Positions 1-11,023 of a stretch of 64,000 bases of DNA are shown piece by piece. This DNA is from Nyssa sinensis (Eukaryota; Streptophyta; Magnoliopsida; Cornales; Nyssaceae), in contig CM018031.1 in assembly GCA_008638375.1 (NCBI GenBank), positions 60,690,688 to 60,754,687 on the forward strand. The letters are read 5' to 3'. Below the pieces are notes generated by a model. It was not told where the DNA came from. It did no database searches and was given only the letters and a program-made list of their open reading frames with translations. The stretch's first letter is position 1; the number at the start of each line of letters is the position of its first letter. A program made the translations under genes and the position numbers.

Positions 1-280
1 GATAGCATTTGAAAGCAAAGCCTGAGCGCCGGGGTTTCTAGAGCAATCTCCTGAAATAAGAAAGTCTAACAAAACCCAAAACTCAGGTTTTCCTATATGG
101 ACCTATTTCTCCATTTCGTTATCCCAACAATTATAACCACCCATATTTACTAACTATGACTAAGGACTACCTGTTCTGTTTCAGGATTCGGAGAATACAA
201 CAAATTTCTTCTAATTTTGTAATTAGTAGGCAAAGGAAAACAAACATCAAGATTAAGGACAGTCATTTGACCACCACAGA

Positions 281-660
281 CATCCAAATTGCACTTTTGC
301 TTGATGCAGCTGCTTGACTCAAAGAATTGGTAGATTCGAGGAATTTAAAAAAGAACTTTTCTGCTTCATGCTCCACCAATTTTTTTTTTTTTTTTCAAGT
401 TATAAATTCTTGCACTCCAAGATCATCCATGAGACTTGGATTTACAACCTAACATCCATCTCATGTAGGTTAACATCCAAAGTGCACTTTCGCTCAATGC
501 AGCCGCTTGACTCAAAGAATTGGTAACCTGGGGGAATTTTAAAAAAGAACTTTGCTGCTTGATGTTCCACCACTTTGTTTTTCAAATTATAAATTCTTGA
601 ACTCCAAGATCATCCATGAGACTTGGATTCACAACCTAACATCCATCTAATGTAGTTAAC
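281..660. repeat. Two-copy tandem duplication, 193-bp period
   Basis: Copy 1 (281-473) and copy 2 (474-about 660) share long blocks such as tgcttgactcaaagaattgg and gatcatccatgagacttgga. They differ by scattered substitutions and by the length of a T run near 380. The reading frame at 314-526 lies in this repeat and looks like chance. The rest of 1-3300 holds no exon I can recognise. Confidence 0.85.
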
Positions 661-1339
661 TATACAATTTGAATTTTGGAACTATCCTATGACAGGCATG
701 TCAAGTGGTCCCTTGTACTAAACTATCTTACCTGTTACTTTTCATTTTTTGGGGTGTAGGAAGGTGCGAAGCTAGAAATATTCAATGACCTAATTGCTGG
801 TTGTTCCAAACCCTAGCAACCCCACCCCACGAACACACACAAAGAGAGGGAGACAGATACAGACAACGTGCACACAAAAGGAAAAAAAAAAAACTGTTAG
901 GACTTGGAAGGACATTAATGGACAAAAATGAAAGTACATACAGTGAACAATTTGTTCTTTTTGATCGGAAGTGAACAACTTGTTAAGATAATGGTTTTGG
1001 ATTTTGTGTGTTGTGAAATATTCTAGTGTGAGCAAGTTGTTAAACTAATGAAGATTTTATTTTTCCTTTTTCTTTTTTTGAAAGGATGGGGGAGGGGGAG
1101 TAATAATGCATGTGAAGCTCCAAAGCACACTAGGGCTTTCTTTCAGCTTAGTTGTGAATTGTACCCCACACTCCAGAAGAAGACACAATAAAATAAACCC
1201 TCAAAAGTATTTGACCCTTCCCCGGTTAGGCTCCTAACTAACAAGAATATTGGGTGAGAGTGATTAACATAATTTAAACTATCAACTGGTATAGAAATTA
1301 AGAATGGCTTAATGTTTTCTGTTCAACCTGAACTTGCGT

Positions 1340-1760
1340 TGTGATCAAAATTACCAGAAAACGCCAATACACTTGCGTGCATTCCAAAACAAGAAGCATT
1401 TACGTTTCAAAATACTAAATTTAGTTTTTTAAAAAAAAAAATCTTTAATTTTCCTTTTTAAGGAAAAAATAATTGAAATTGACCAGACAAGTCAAGAGAT
1501 CAACATACATAGGTATTTTTAATTCAATACTTTTATATGTTTCATTCAAATATAATAAATTTTCATAATCATATATACGACTCACACTTCAATGATATTA
1601 ATTCTCATTACTCCTCTTTAAGTAAAAAGAAGAAAACTCTCATATAATTAGACATACACCATCTTATTCAACCAATGTCTTCTACATAAACATATATCCT
1701 GTAATACCACATTTGGAATATGTAGCATATTCTATTCCCATTTCCATTATGCAAATCATA
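1340..1760. repeat. Dispersed repeat, copy A
   Basis: This stretch resembles 17530-17990 in the same orientation. Shared landmarks in order are an agaaaacgc block, tactaaatttag, an agatcaacata / agattaacata block, a taataaatttt block, aaaaagaagaaaac versus gaaaagaagaaaac, and atgtcttct followed by ataaac. No coding potential, terminal repeats or target duplication were seen. The family is unknown; it could be a worn transposon or LTR fragment. Confidence 0.6.
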
Positions 1761-3310
1761 ACAATTTGTGTTCCAAGTAACATTTGTTGCGATACATTAA
1801 ATAAGGGGAAATCTCAAGGATGGACTAAATGAAAGGAATTTGTGGATGGGTCATTCCAAGTATCAGATGACACTTTCATGTAATCAGTGTCACCAATATC
1901 AAAGCCCAATAATGATAATTTGACACTTTCCTTTTCCATGACAAACTTGTATTGCAGACAATTTCCATATTGACTGTACTGTTCTATTTAATAAGACTAT
2001 GAATCAACTGGCACTCCTATTGGAAACCGGCAATAATCTTCACTCGAAGGGAACAAAATGAAAAGGAAGAGCAAAAGACACCAATCTCCTTAATACATTT
2101 ACATCTGAAAATACCTATATAAAAAACACATTTACATCTGACAATATGTATGTGATGTCATGGCCATGCCCTCCACCTGAAAAAAGGATACTCGTATTGT
2201 CTAGGTCCATGACATTCAAATACATCCAACAATATCAAACAGGCTCTTGATCAATCCACACTTCAATATTGAAATGCCAATATCTTTTAGCGCAACTAAA
2301 TAAATAGAGGAAGAGATTAAGTTAAAGACCTACAATAGGAATGCACATGTTCGCCTTTTTCAAATATTCATTGCTAGTTGAACATGCATAAGAAAGCTTC
2401 AATTGTTTGAGGCAGGAAATGCACACACACAAAAGGCATACAAAAACATGGCACATTAATCAGAGATCTAAACTCTAAAAAACCAAGAGAAGACCCAAAC
2501 CAGACCTTCTAAAAGCACCTTAGTATACAAATTTGAAACCCAAAGCATAGAGTGATCCACCCAAAGCCCTCGATTCCTCCAAAACAATCGGAATGGAACA
2601 GGCTCCATATGATTAGTTTCTAGTCCAGTCATCAACCTTGAACGCAAACAAGAGCCAACCCACACTTACAACCCCAAATTGAAAATTGAACATTTCAAAA
2701 TTAAAACAAGGAACCTCCGGTTAACTACTCAGTTCTACTTATGGTGGTACAGAATAGGCTGCCTTCAAACCATAGTTCTGCCAGAATGAGTTTAGGCTCA
2801 AATTCATAGTTTGTGGACTTAACAGACCCAACTTAAACTCCAAACTATTTCCATGCCCAACGATGTCAACAACGAATGAGAAAGAACAATTGCAAAAGTT
2901 CCAAGACCAAACCCTCCATCTAACAAGTGCACAAAGTAAGACAACAAAGGGGATTTCCAAATCACAAACCATGGTGATACCCAACCAATAAATGGAAATT
3001 CAAAACCAAATCTAAGAATGAGTCCCTAAATTCATAAATCATAACACTACAAGGGTAACAGTCATGCAATTCAAGTCATTGTGTATTGCAAAATCAATAG
3101 AAGAAAAACTCCAAGAAGTAAAAAAAAACCTAAAGTAAACATAATAATTCAAGTGCCACATTATCACTTGTGTGTAACAATCGAGGTGAATTCTTGTTCT
3201 TGGCGTCCCTCATCAAAACAAATCCCCACAAACACACAATTCAGAGTCTCGATAGTCAGATATTAAAAATTATATGTCCTTTACTCAAATGTATCGAGAG
3301 AATTACTCAC

Positions 3311-3995
3311 CCAATTGTCCTGACAGTGCCACCTTTCCACCTGAACCTGCCGCGCCGTAGCCGTACATCTCATGCCTATCCGCACCTCTTCTCATCTTCT
3401 TAGCACCAACCAAGCCCCCATCATCGTCACCGTGTCCGTCGTCTTCATCATACTCATCATCAAAATAGTCAGTATTACTCATAGTCATAACCCTGCCTCT
3501 CCCTCCCTTCTTCCCAACCCCAAAACTCGCCCCAGGAGGAGACACCCCCGAAATCCTCCCTGCGGGGGGCGGCAAATGATGATGCGACCCTGCTGATGAA
3601 GATGAATAATTCACGTGATGTCTGGGCCCAATCGGCCCTCCGAGGATGCTGCGAACGGGGAGGAGAAAGTAGAACTCCTTGTCGCCGATCTGGAGAAGGT
3701 CTTGGGAATCGAGCTTGACGAGAGGGTTGCCGGGGAGGTGGAGGACGCCCTCGACGAAGCAGCCGTTCTTGCCGAGGACCTCGAGGGTGAAGCGGCGGCG
3801 CTGGAAGTCGTAGAAGATGCGCGCATGGTGGCGGGATATATTCATGCCGCCGCCAAGAGAGGAAAGGTCAACGTCCACCGTCGATTTCTTGCTGTTACGC
3901 CCTAATATGATCGAGTAGGTCTGCATGTAGTACTCGAAGTCTTCTCCCTGGAGCTTTGCGAATCCTGCTTCGACATCGCCGCTACTGCTGCCCAT
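3311..3995 (-). CDS. FHA2: FHA-domain protein, FHA2-like; first coding exon only
   Basis: Reads 228 codons plus one base from the ATG at 3995 to a consensus donor (GTGAGT, 3310-3305). The N-terminus is a forkhead-associated phosphothreonine-binding domain (about residues 25-100): the sequence shows Gly32-Arg33, the SRHHAR stretch at 54-59 and Asn77-Gly78, positions that contact phosphopeptide in this family. A Gly/Ser/Pro linker and an acidic Asp/Glu stretch follow. The match is to plant FHA2-type nuclear proteins, usually over 300 aa, which carry a conserved C-terminal domain that I could not find at 1-3300. Either the first intron exceeds 3.3 kb and the remaining exons lie off the left edge, or the copy is truncated. 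Reading through the donor gives a stop after 230 residues. The domain call is firm; the FHA2 name is by resemblance. Confidence 0.85.
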
Positions 3996-4170
3996 CGAAA
4001 ATGCCCTAGACTCGAGAGAGAGAAATTCTATACAGATAGAAGTATCGGAGGAGGAGAGTTACAGAATCGCGCCATTGCTGAAGGGAGAGCAATTGGAGAA
4101 GTATCGGATGTGTTTGGAATCGGGTTGGGACTTTCCTTGCACCGATTATCTAAATCCAAAACATTGCAGC

Positions 4171-4180
4171 GTTTTTATAC
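4171..4180 (-). promoter_or_regulatory. Probable TATA box of the FHA2-like gene
   Basis: The minus strand reads gtataaaaac, about 175 bp upstream of the ATG at 3995, which would leave a 5'UTR of about 140-150 bp. This is position and motif only. Confidence 0.4.
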
Positions 4181-4249
4181 GGGAGCAGCAAAAATCACAA
4201 ACACACACTAATTAATTACAGGAAAAGCATAACCCTGCAAACAAACACC

Positions 4250-5030
4250 CCCTTGAGGCCAGCAAATTCACTTTTTATGTACAGCAGCATTTGTCGCGTT
4301 GAGTCAAATTTAAACTCAAATTTTACTTAAAATTGAAATAAAAATTAAATTTAAGTTTTATATTTAAAAATTTTTTAATTTAAATTATGTTTCAGTTATA
4401 AATTTAAGTTTAATTTGAATTTATAATAAATTTAAATTTAAGTTTGAATAAAAATATATTTAGTATGAATTTGAGTATAAAATTAAAAATAATTTTACTC
4501 TTACTTAAACTTAAATTTGAGTCTGAATAACTACTTTGAACAAATATGTCTACAGTTGATAACATAGTTATTAAAATCGGACCGAATTCAACTGGATTTA
4601 ATTAGTTAAAATGGACACCGAACATTAAACTGATTCAGTTCAATTAAAATATTAATTTTGTTAAAAAAAATTAAAAAAAATCGATTGAACCAGTCGATTT
4701 AAAAAAAAATTGAGTGAATCGCTGATTTTCTTAAAAAATCAAACCACTTTTTATCTTTTATCACCTATAATTTTTTTTTTACAAAAATTTTTATACTTAA
4801 TAATTAAATAATAAAACTTAGTATAAAATAAGATATTATTACATTTATTTTTGTTATGTATATAAATATATTAAATTTATATATTAATATCATTTTAATG
4901 TTCATGTTTCTATTTTGTTAATTATTATTTAAATAAAAAAAATTATTATTTATTATTTTTAAATTTTTAATATATATTTATTAATATTTTTAATATATTA
5001 ATTATAAAAAGAACCATGAACGTCCTTCAG
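4250..5030. other. AT-rich intergenic stretch with no gene
   Basis: Very AT-rich sequence with many aaattta-type words and no sustained frame. At about 4563 it contains catagttattaaaatcgg, which resembles the hAT-like terminal repeats at 28976 and 57193. No partner terminus was found, so it is probably a one-ended remnant. Confidence 0.4.
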
Positions 5031-5214
5031 ATCGTCCAGGTTCTGGTAATCATATGGTTGGTAAACATTATAGAAGGGCATTTCAGTCTTTTGGGTTCAA
5101 CGACACACTTCCCGACTATAAATTTCAACTTAGTCGAACGTTAATCGGAAGTTGCAAACCCTTTCTTTTTCTCTCACTCCCAGAACCATACTGCAGGTAG
5201 CAAATGTGTAAAGG

Positions 5215-5990
5215 GAGACAATATTGCTAGATTACTTGCTGTTGGGGAAGCTCGTGGGTTTCCGGGAATGTTAGGAAACTTGGATTGCATGCATTGACAG
5301 TAGAAGAATTGTTCGACAACGTGGCAATGTCAATATTATGGTAATGTAAAAAAACCTACTATTATTCTATAAGCTGTAGCTTCACATGACTTGTGGATTT
5401 GGCATACTTTTTTGGAATGCCAAGATCTCACAATGATTTTAATGTTTTGGATCGTTCTTCTTTATTTTTTAAGATTACTAAAGGACGAGCCCCCCCAGCT
5501 AATTACTCTATCAATGGATACACCAATAATATGGGACATTATCTCATTGATGGCATATATCCTTAATGGGCAACATTGGTTCAAACAATTTATTTTCCAT
5601 AATGAGCAAATAAACAATATTTTACTATGATGTAATAATCGGTGAGAAAGGATGTTGAACGGACTTTTGGGATTCTTCAATCTCATTTTGCAATTGTAGG
5701 TGGACCAACACGATTTTGGGACCCCAACACACTAGAAGATATCATGAAGACGTGCATTATTTTGCACAATATGATAGTTGAAAACGAGTGAGATAGTTAT
5801 AATATTTTTTATTATGAAACATCATCAGAACATAACACATCTGTAGTTATTTCAGTGAGCTCGTAATAATGACTTTGAATCGTTTTTGTCTGGTCATTTA
5901 CAAATGAGAGATAAGAACGCCCATCACAGTCTTCACAACGACTTAATTGAAGCATTCTATGGCAACGCTGTGGAAAGATATAACTATTTT
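5215..5990 (+). pseudogene. PIF/Harbinger transposase relic (DDE domain)
   Basis: Conceptual translation with frame changes and stops gives typical PIF/Harbinger nuclease motifs in order. These are a GNLDCMHW block near 5270 (first acidic residue), a SHNDFNVL block near 5430 (second), a GHYLIDGIYP-type block near 5535, and a VERTFGILQSHFAI block near 5655 followed by an ILHNMIVE block near 5760. All three catalytic-residue blocks survive, but the frame is broken and the N-terminal half is missing. It was once an autonomous DNA transposase and is now dead. Terminal repeats and target duplication were not located. The element at 40167 is flanked by TTA and could be a non-autonomous relative. 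Confidence 0.85.
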
Positions 5991-6239
5991 TTTGTATGTG
6001 TGTTTTTTTTTTAAATATAACTTTTTTTGTATGTGTTTTTTTTATTCAATGTAATTTTTTTTTTCTAATGATATGTATTTTTTTGAGACAATGTGAGAAT
6101 TTTTTCAAGACTTAAAACTCAAATAACACAAATTTGAGTAAACCATTGAAGAAGGCCGAAGTATATTAAAAAAAAACCTAAAAATATAACACAATAAATC
6201 AACAACAGCACGGATACCAACAAGATCAATTGAAACACT

Positions 6240-6543
6240 GATTAGAAAACAGCATCTCTGTTATTACTCTCTCGCGGTTCAATTTGTGAGCCTCCGTCGA
6301 GATCTTCAGATTCGGCATCAACAACGTCGTCTCCGTCGCCATCTCTGTTATTACTCTCTCGCGGTTCGATTTAGTGCAATTTCTAGGGTTTTCGGTTCTT
6401 TGAACGATTTGGAGAGCGTGAAGGACCGACTGGTGATCCTTCGCAATTTCTAGGGTTTAAGACTACCTCGATCATTCTTCTCAGCGATCCTTCTTCAGAG
6501 ACTACCTCGATCATTCTTCTCAGCCATCACCGATTCTCGCCAG
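6240..6543 (+). promoter_or_regulatory. Candidate first untranslated exon of DPMS3
   Basis: This CT-rich stretch looks like a plant 5'UTR and contains two short direct repeats: ttattactctctcgcggttc at about 6260 and 6347, and an agactacctcgatcattctt block at about 6463 and 6498. It ends in a good donor context (cgccag/gtctg, cut after 6543). The next plus-strand coding gene is DPMS3, whose ATG is preceded by an acceptor-like cag at 15991-15993. If these pair, the 5'UTR intron is about 9.4 kb, of which 7 kb is the LINE. This is inference; transcript data would decide it. Confidence 0.35.
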
Positions 6544-7280
6544 GTCTGTTTTCCTGATTTTCTTTCCATTTCTTTTCCTTGCCTTTTCCATCTGAAGCGA
6601 GACTAGGTAGGGAGAAAAAATGGCCGTTAGAAATTTGATGTTGTGAACAGTAGTGCACTGATTTGGGTTTGGATTTGAGTAAAAACTGATTTGGTATGGG
6701 TTTGAGTCTAGGGTTGGAGGGTGATTTTTCTGGATTTTGACTCAAATTTAAATTTGATATGGGTTTGAGTCACCACTGGAGATGCCCTAAGTGCCTATTG
6801 ATCATGCCGCAGCTCTAGCTTCTTGTTTACATCCACTGATACAAATTATATCATATACGTAATGGTCCTATACTTGGAACATGAAAACCCTAGATTCATC
6901 TTCTCCGGATAATTTAATCGCGGATTTGTATTTTTTGACAGCCTTTAGTATGGCTTTGATTTCTAGTTCTAATTATCGTAACTTTGATCTTCTTCGCTTA
7001 ACCTGATCATTCATGCGGCAGCTTTAGATTTTCTTTCTAATTATTTTCCCAGAAATTTCGAAGGAAATATTGTAGTATGTTTGTTGTTATTTTTCAGAAC
7101 TGCTTTTTGTTTTCCAAAACACAAAGAATGTTTGGTGGGTTTGCCTTGGAATTTTTTTTAATGGTCTGTTTTCAGGAAACTGTTTAAAATAGATATTAGC
7201 GATTTGGAGTTAGTTTTTGATTTTTTTTCTTGGTACTTATATGCTGTTCGTGCTGTAACCATCTGATTAAATTAAAATTT

Positions 7281-7299
7281 CACCAGCATAGTAATTATT
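7281..7299. repeat. Left target-site duplication of the 7-kb LINE
   Basis: Reads caccagcatagtaattatt. It matches 18 of 19 bases of the copy at 14341-14359 and fixes the 3' boundary of the minus-strand LINE. Confidence 0.9.
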
Positions 7300-7506
7300 A
7301 TTTTTTGATAAGTAATTGTAAGATGTATATTAAAAAGTGTTCAAGGAGGACAACTAGGGCAAAGCCCCAAGAAGCTTTACAAAGGTCTTTAACGACCCCA
7401 AAAAATCAACAAAGGAAGAAACAGTGACAAGGAAAGCCTCTTGGCCCAAAAAAATAAAAAACGCAAAAACACGTCTTTGAAAAAAGGAGCTGAGAGTTCC
7501 TCATCT

Positions 7507-10500
7507 TCAAAGACGCGGTTGTTTCTTTGCCTTCCAAAGACACCACAACAAACATATAGGGGCGAGCTTCCAAATTCTCTTGATCTCTGCCGAACGGTTG
7601 TGCCCTGTCCAAGCCAAAAGAAGGTCCCTGACTGAACTAGACATAACCCATGAGACACCAAAGAGAGCAAAGATAATATTCCAACAGCTCCAAAAAATGG
7701 GGCAGTGAATGAGAAGGTGATCCACCGTCTCTTCTTCCTTCTGACAGAGATAGCACCTACTAGCCAAAAGGAAACCTCGCTTCTTCAAGTTCTCCGCTGT
7801 TAAGATGGCCTTCCAAGAGGCTTCCCAAGCAAAGAAAGAGGCCTTAGGGGGGGCTTTAGAGTGCCAGATGAGTTTCCAAGGGAAAAGAGTGTTGTCCAAA
7901 GCGACCAAGCTCAAGTAAAAGGATTTGAATGAAAAAGAAAGCTTGTTTGGCCTCCACACCCTCTTATCCTCCCTCCCTTCTGTAACTTGGAAATGGCATA
8001 TGTGTCCAAAGAAAGAGCCCACCTTATCTAACTCCCAATCGAAAAAATTTCTCCTAAAACGAGGAGTCCAGACAAGATTGTTCCCAACACATTCCAAGTA
8101 CTCACGGACCCAAGCCTCCTTGTTGCTAGCCAAACTGAATAAAGCAGGAAATTTCATCCTAAGCGGCATGTCCCCGGTCCAAATGTCATTCCAAAATTTA
8201 ACACGGCCACCATTACCGATAACAAAAAAACACTGATCATTGAAACCCTTCCACCCTTTTCTGATGGAACCCCACAAACCGCAACCGTGAGGCCCCTCCA
8301 CACTTCCCGAGCACCAACCTCCATAATCAAGCCCGTACTTAGCAACGATGATCTCTCTCCACAGCTCTCCATTGCTCTCTCCGAACCTCCATAACCATTT
8401 TCCTAAGAGAGCTGTGTTGACAAGACCCAAGTCTTTCACCCCTAGACCTCCGAGAGACATCGGCTTTTTGATTTTGTTCCAAGCCACTAAATGAATCTTC
8501 CTACTCTCCCCTTCTTGTCCCCATGAGAAGTCCCTTTGAATCTTCTCGAGCTTTCAACTGACTGATTTTGGCATGGTGAAAAGAGACATGAAGTAGGTGG
8601 GGAGGTTAGCCAAAGTGCTTTTAATAAGGGTAAGCCTGCCTCCCTTGGAGAGGAACTGATCCTTCCAACCTGACAGCTTGCTAAAGAACCTTTCAATCAC
8701 AGGATCCCAAACCCCAATGGAGCGCGAAGGAGCACCCAAAGGCAGACCCAGATAAACCAAGGGGAAGCATCCCACTCTGCAGCCTAACGTGCTGGCTAAC
8801 ATGTCCATCTCTTGAATCTGATCAACCGGAGTAATACTGCTTTTGGAGAGGTTGATCCGCAACCCTGAAACAGATTCAAAGCACCGAAGAATGCATCGCA
8901 CAAAATGAAGCTGGCACACTGAAGGATCACAAAAAATAATGGTGTCGTCCGCAAACAGAAGGTGGGAAATAGGTGACCTCCCCTCCCATTCTGTCCCCAA
9001 CCGGAAAGCCTTTGATAAGGCCAACTTCCTCCGCACGGAACAAAAAACGGCTCAAAGCCTCCATAGCAATCACGAAGAGGAAAGGAGATAATGGGTCCCC
9101 CTGTCTCAACCCTCTAGAAGAACGAAAGAAACCTGCTGGGGAGCCGTTGACGAGAACCGAAAAAGAGACGGTAGATATACACGACTGAATCCACTGTCTC
9201 CACTTGCATCCAAAACCCATCTTGGTCAGCATAGCCATCAAAAAGTTTCCAATTAACATGATCGAAGGCCTTCTCAATGTCCAGCTTGCAAACAAGCCCT
9301 TTCCTTTTCTGTTTGCTCCTGGCGTCAATACATTCATTGGCAATGAGAGCCGCATCCAGGATTTGTCTACCCTCCTACAAAGGCACTTTGACTGGGAGAG
9401 ATGATGGTATCCATAACCTTCTTCAATCTTAAGGAAAGAACTTTCGCAATGAGTTTGTAAATGTTGCTGACAAGACTTATGGGGCGGAAGTCCTTGATGC
9501 AGCTGGCACCATCCTTTTTAGGGATGAGGGCAATGAAAGAGGCATTGAGGCTTCGCTCAAAGCCCCCCTCCCTATGGAATGCCCCAAAAACAGCCATAAT
9601 ATCCGCTTTCAAGACGTCCCAACATCTTTGAAAAAAAGCCATAGTGAATCCATCTGGCCCCGGGGCTTTATCTCCATTGCAAGCCTCTAAGGCTTCCACC
9701 ACCTCCTTTTCCGAGAAAGGGGTCTCCAAATGAGAGATTTCATCACCATTCAGCCTACTCAAACAAATATCATCCACACTCGGTCTCCAGCAATGCGGCT
9801 CAGTGTAAAGGTTGGAAAAGAAATCAACAATTCCCCTTCTAATGGACTCCTCCTCAGTGAGAGGATGGTCATCAATGACAATAGAGGATATCTTGTTCTT
9901 CCTGTAATGAGAGGAAGCTGTTCTGTGGAAGAATTTTGTGTTGCGATCACCCTCTCTAAGCCAAAGGGCCCTAAATTTTTGCCTCCAAGAGATTTCCTCC
10001 ATCTTGAGAATTTGCCCGATCTGGCCTTTTAATCCTTCTCTTTCACTTTTTTGATCAATAGAGAGGGAGCCCATCTGATCCTCCCTGTCTAGCTCCATTA
10101 AGTTGTTCAACAAAGTCTGCTTTTTGACTTGGATAGAACCAAAGACCTCACGGTTCCACCTTTTCAGATCTTCTTTAAGCAGTTTCAGTTTTCTAGCAAG
10201 ACAATAACTTGGGGAACCGGACACGTCGTGTCACCATGTCCACAAAGCCTTCTGAATCCAACCACATATTTTCAAAACGAAAAGAGCTTTTTCCTGCACT
10301 AAAACCTCCACAGTGAAGCATAATGGGATGGTGGTCGGAGCAAGGCCTTGGAAGGCACTTTTGGGAAATGCCGAGGAAGGCGTCCTCCCAATTGTTTGAA
10401 ACCAGAAACCTGTCCAAACGAGACATAGCCGTCTGAGAACCTCCTCTGGACCAAGTAAACCTTCCTCCCTCCAAAGGTACCATCCACCAAACTTTGAGAA

Positions 10501-11012
10501 TTGATGAAATCGTTGAAGCTCCTCATTGTAGCAGTCAACCTTCCTCCCCCTAACCTCTCTTCTGGGAACCGCACTGCGTTGAAATCCCCCCCAGGACACC
10601 AGGGAACCTGCCAAGAGGAAAGCATCACTTGCAGCTCATTCCAGAAAAGGCCTCTGTCACTCTCTATCACAGGCCCATAGACACCGCAAAAACCCCACTC
10701 GAAGGAGTTGGAGATCAAACAAAACTTACAGACAACGGAAAAATCACCCACTCTATGCTCAATGACATTAACCAGGCGGGAATCCCATGCCACCAAGATG
10801 CCTCCAGCCGTGCCACGGGCATTCAAAGCAGCCCATTTAATCCATCGAGAGCTCCAAATGGAGCGGACCACACTCCTTGAAATGAGTTCCAACTTGGATT
10901 CCTGAAGACATAAAACTAAAGGCTTCCACTCTTGAATTAAACCTCTGATAACTGAGCGTTTATCTGGGTCGTTCAAACCCCTCACATTCCATGATAAAAT
11001 TTTTAATTGCAT
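7507..11012 (-). pseudogene. LINE ORF2: endonuclease, reverse transcriptase and zinc-knuckle region, frameshifted
   Basis: The frame opens at 11012 with an apurinic-type endonuclease (WNVRGLN, LQESK and GGDFN motifs). It changes frame near 10300-10230. It continues as reverse transcriptase, with [13 protein letters not shown] at about 9090 and the catalytic FADD at about 8960. After further frame changes near 9360 and 9030 and a stop near 8500-8550, it ends with the zf-RVT region (LIWHSKAPPKASFFAW, then a C-x2-C...H-x4-H-x-C arrangement at about 7750-7690). Several independent lesions mean no functional protein can be made. The start lies 11 bp after the ORF1 stop, the usual dicistronic L1 layout. 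Overlapping plus-strand frames here are shadows. Confidence 0.9.
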
Positions 11013-11023
11013 AAAACCAACAG

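Noticed and set aside
3615..3905. A 96-codon plus-strand frame opposite the FHA exon
   Set aside because: It is a shadow of the GC-rich FHA coding strand with no family resemblance.
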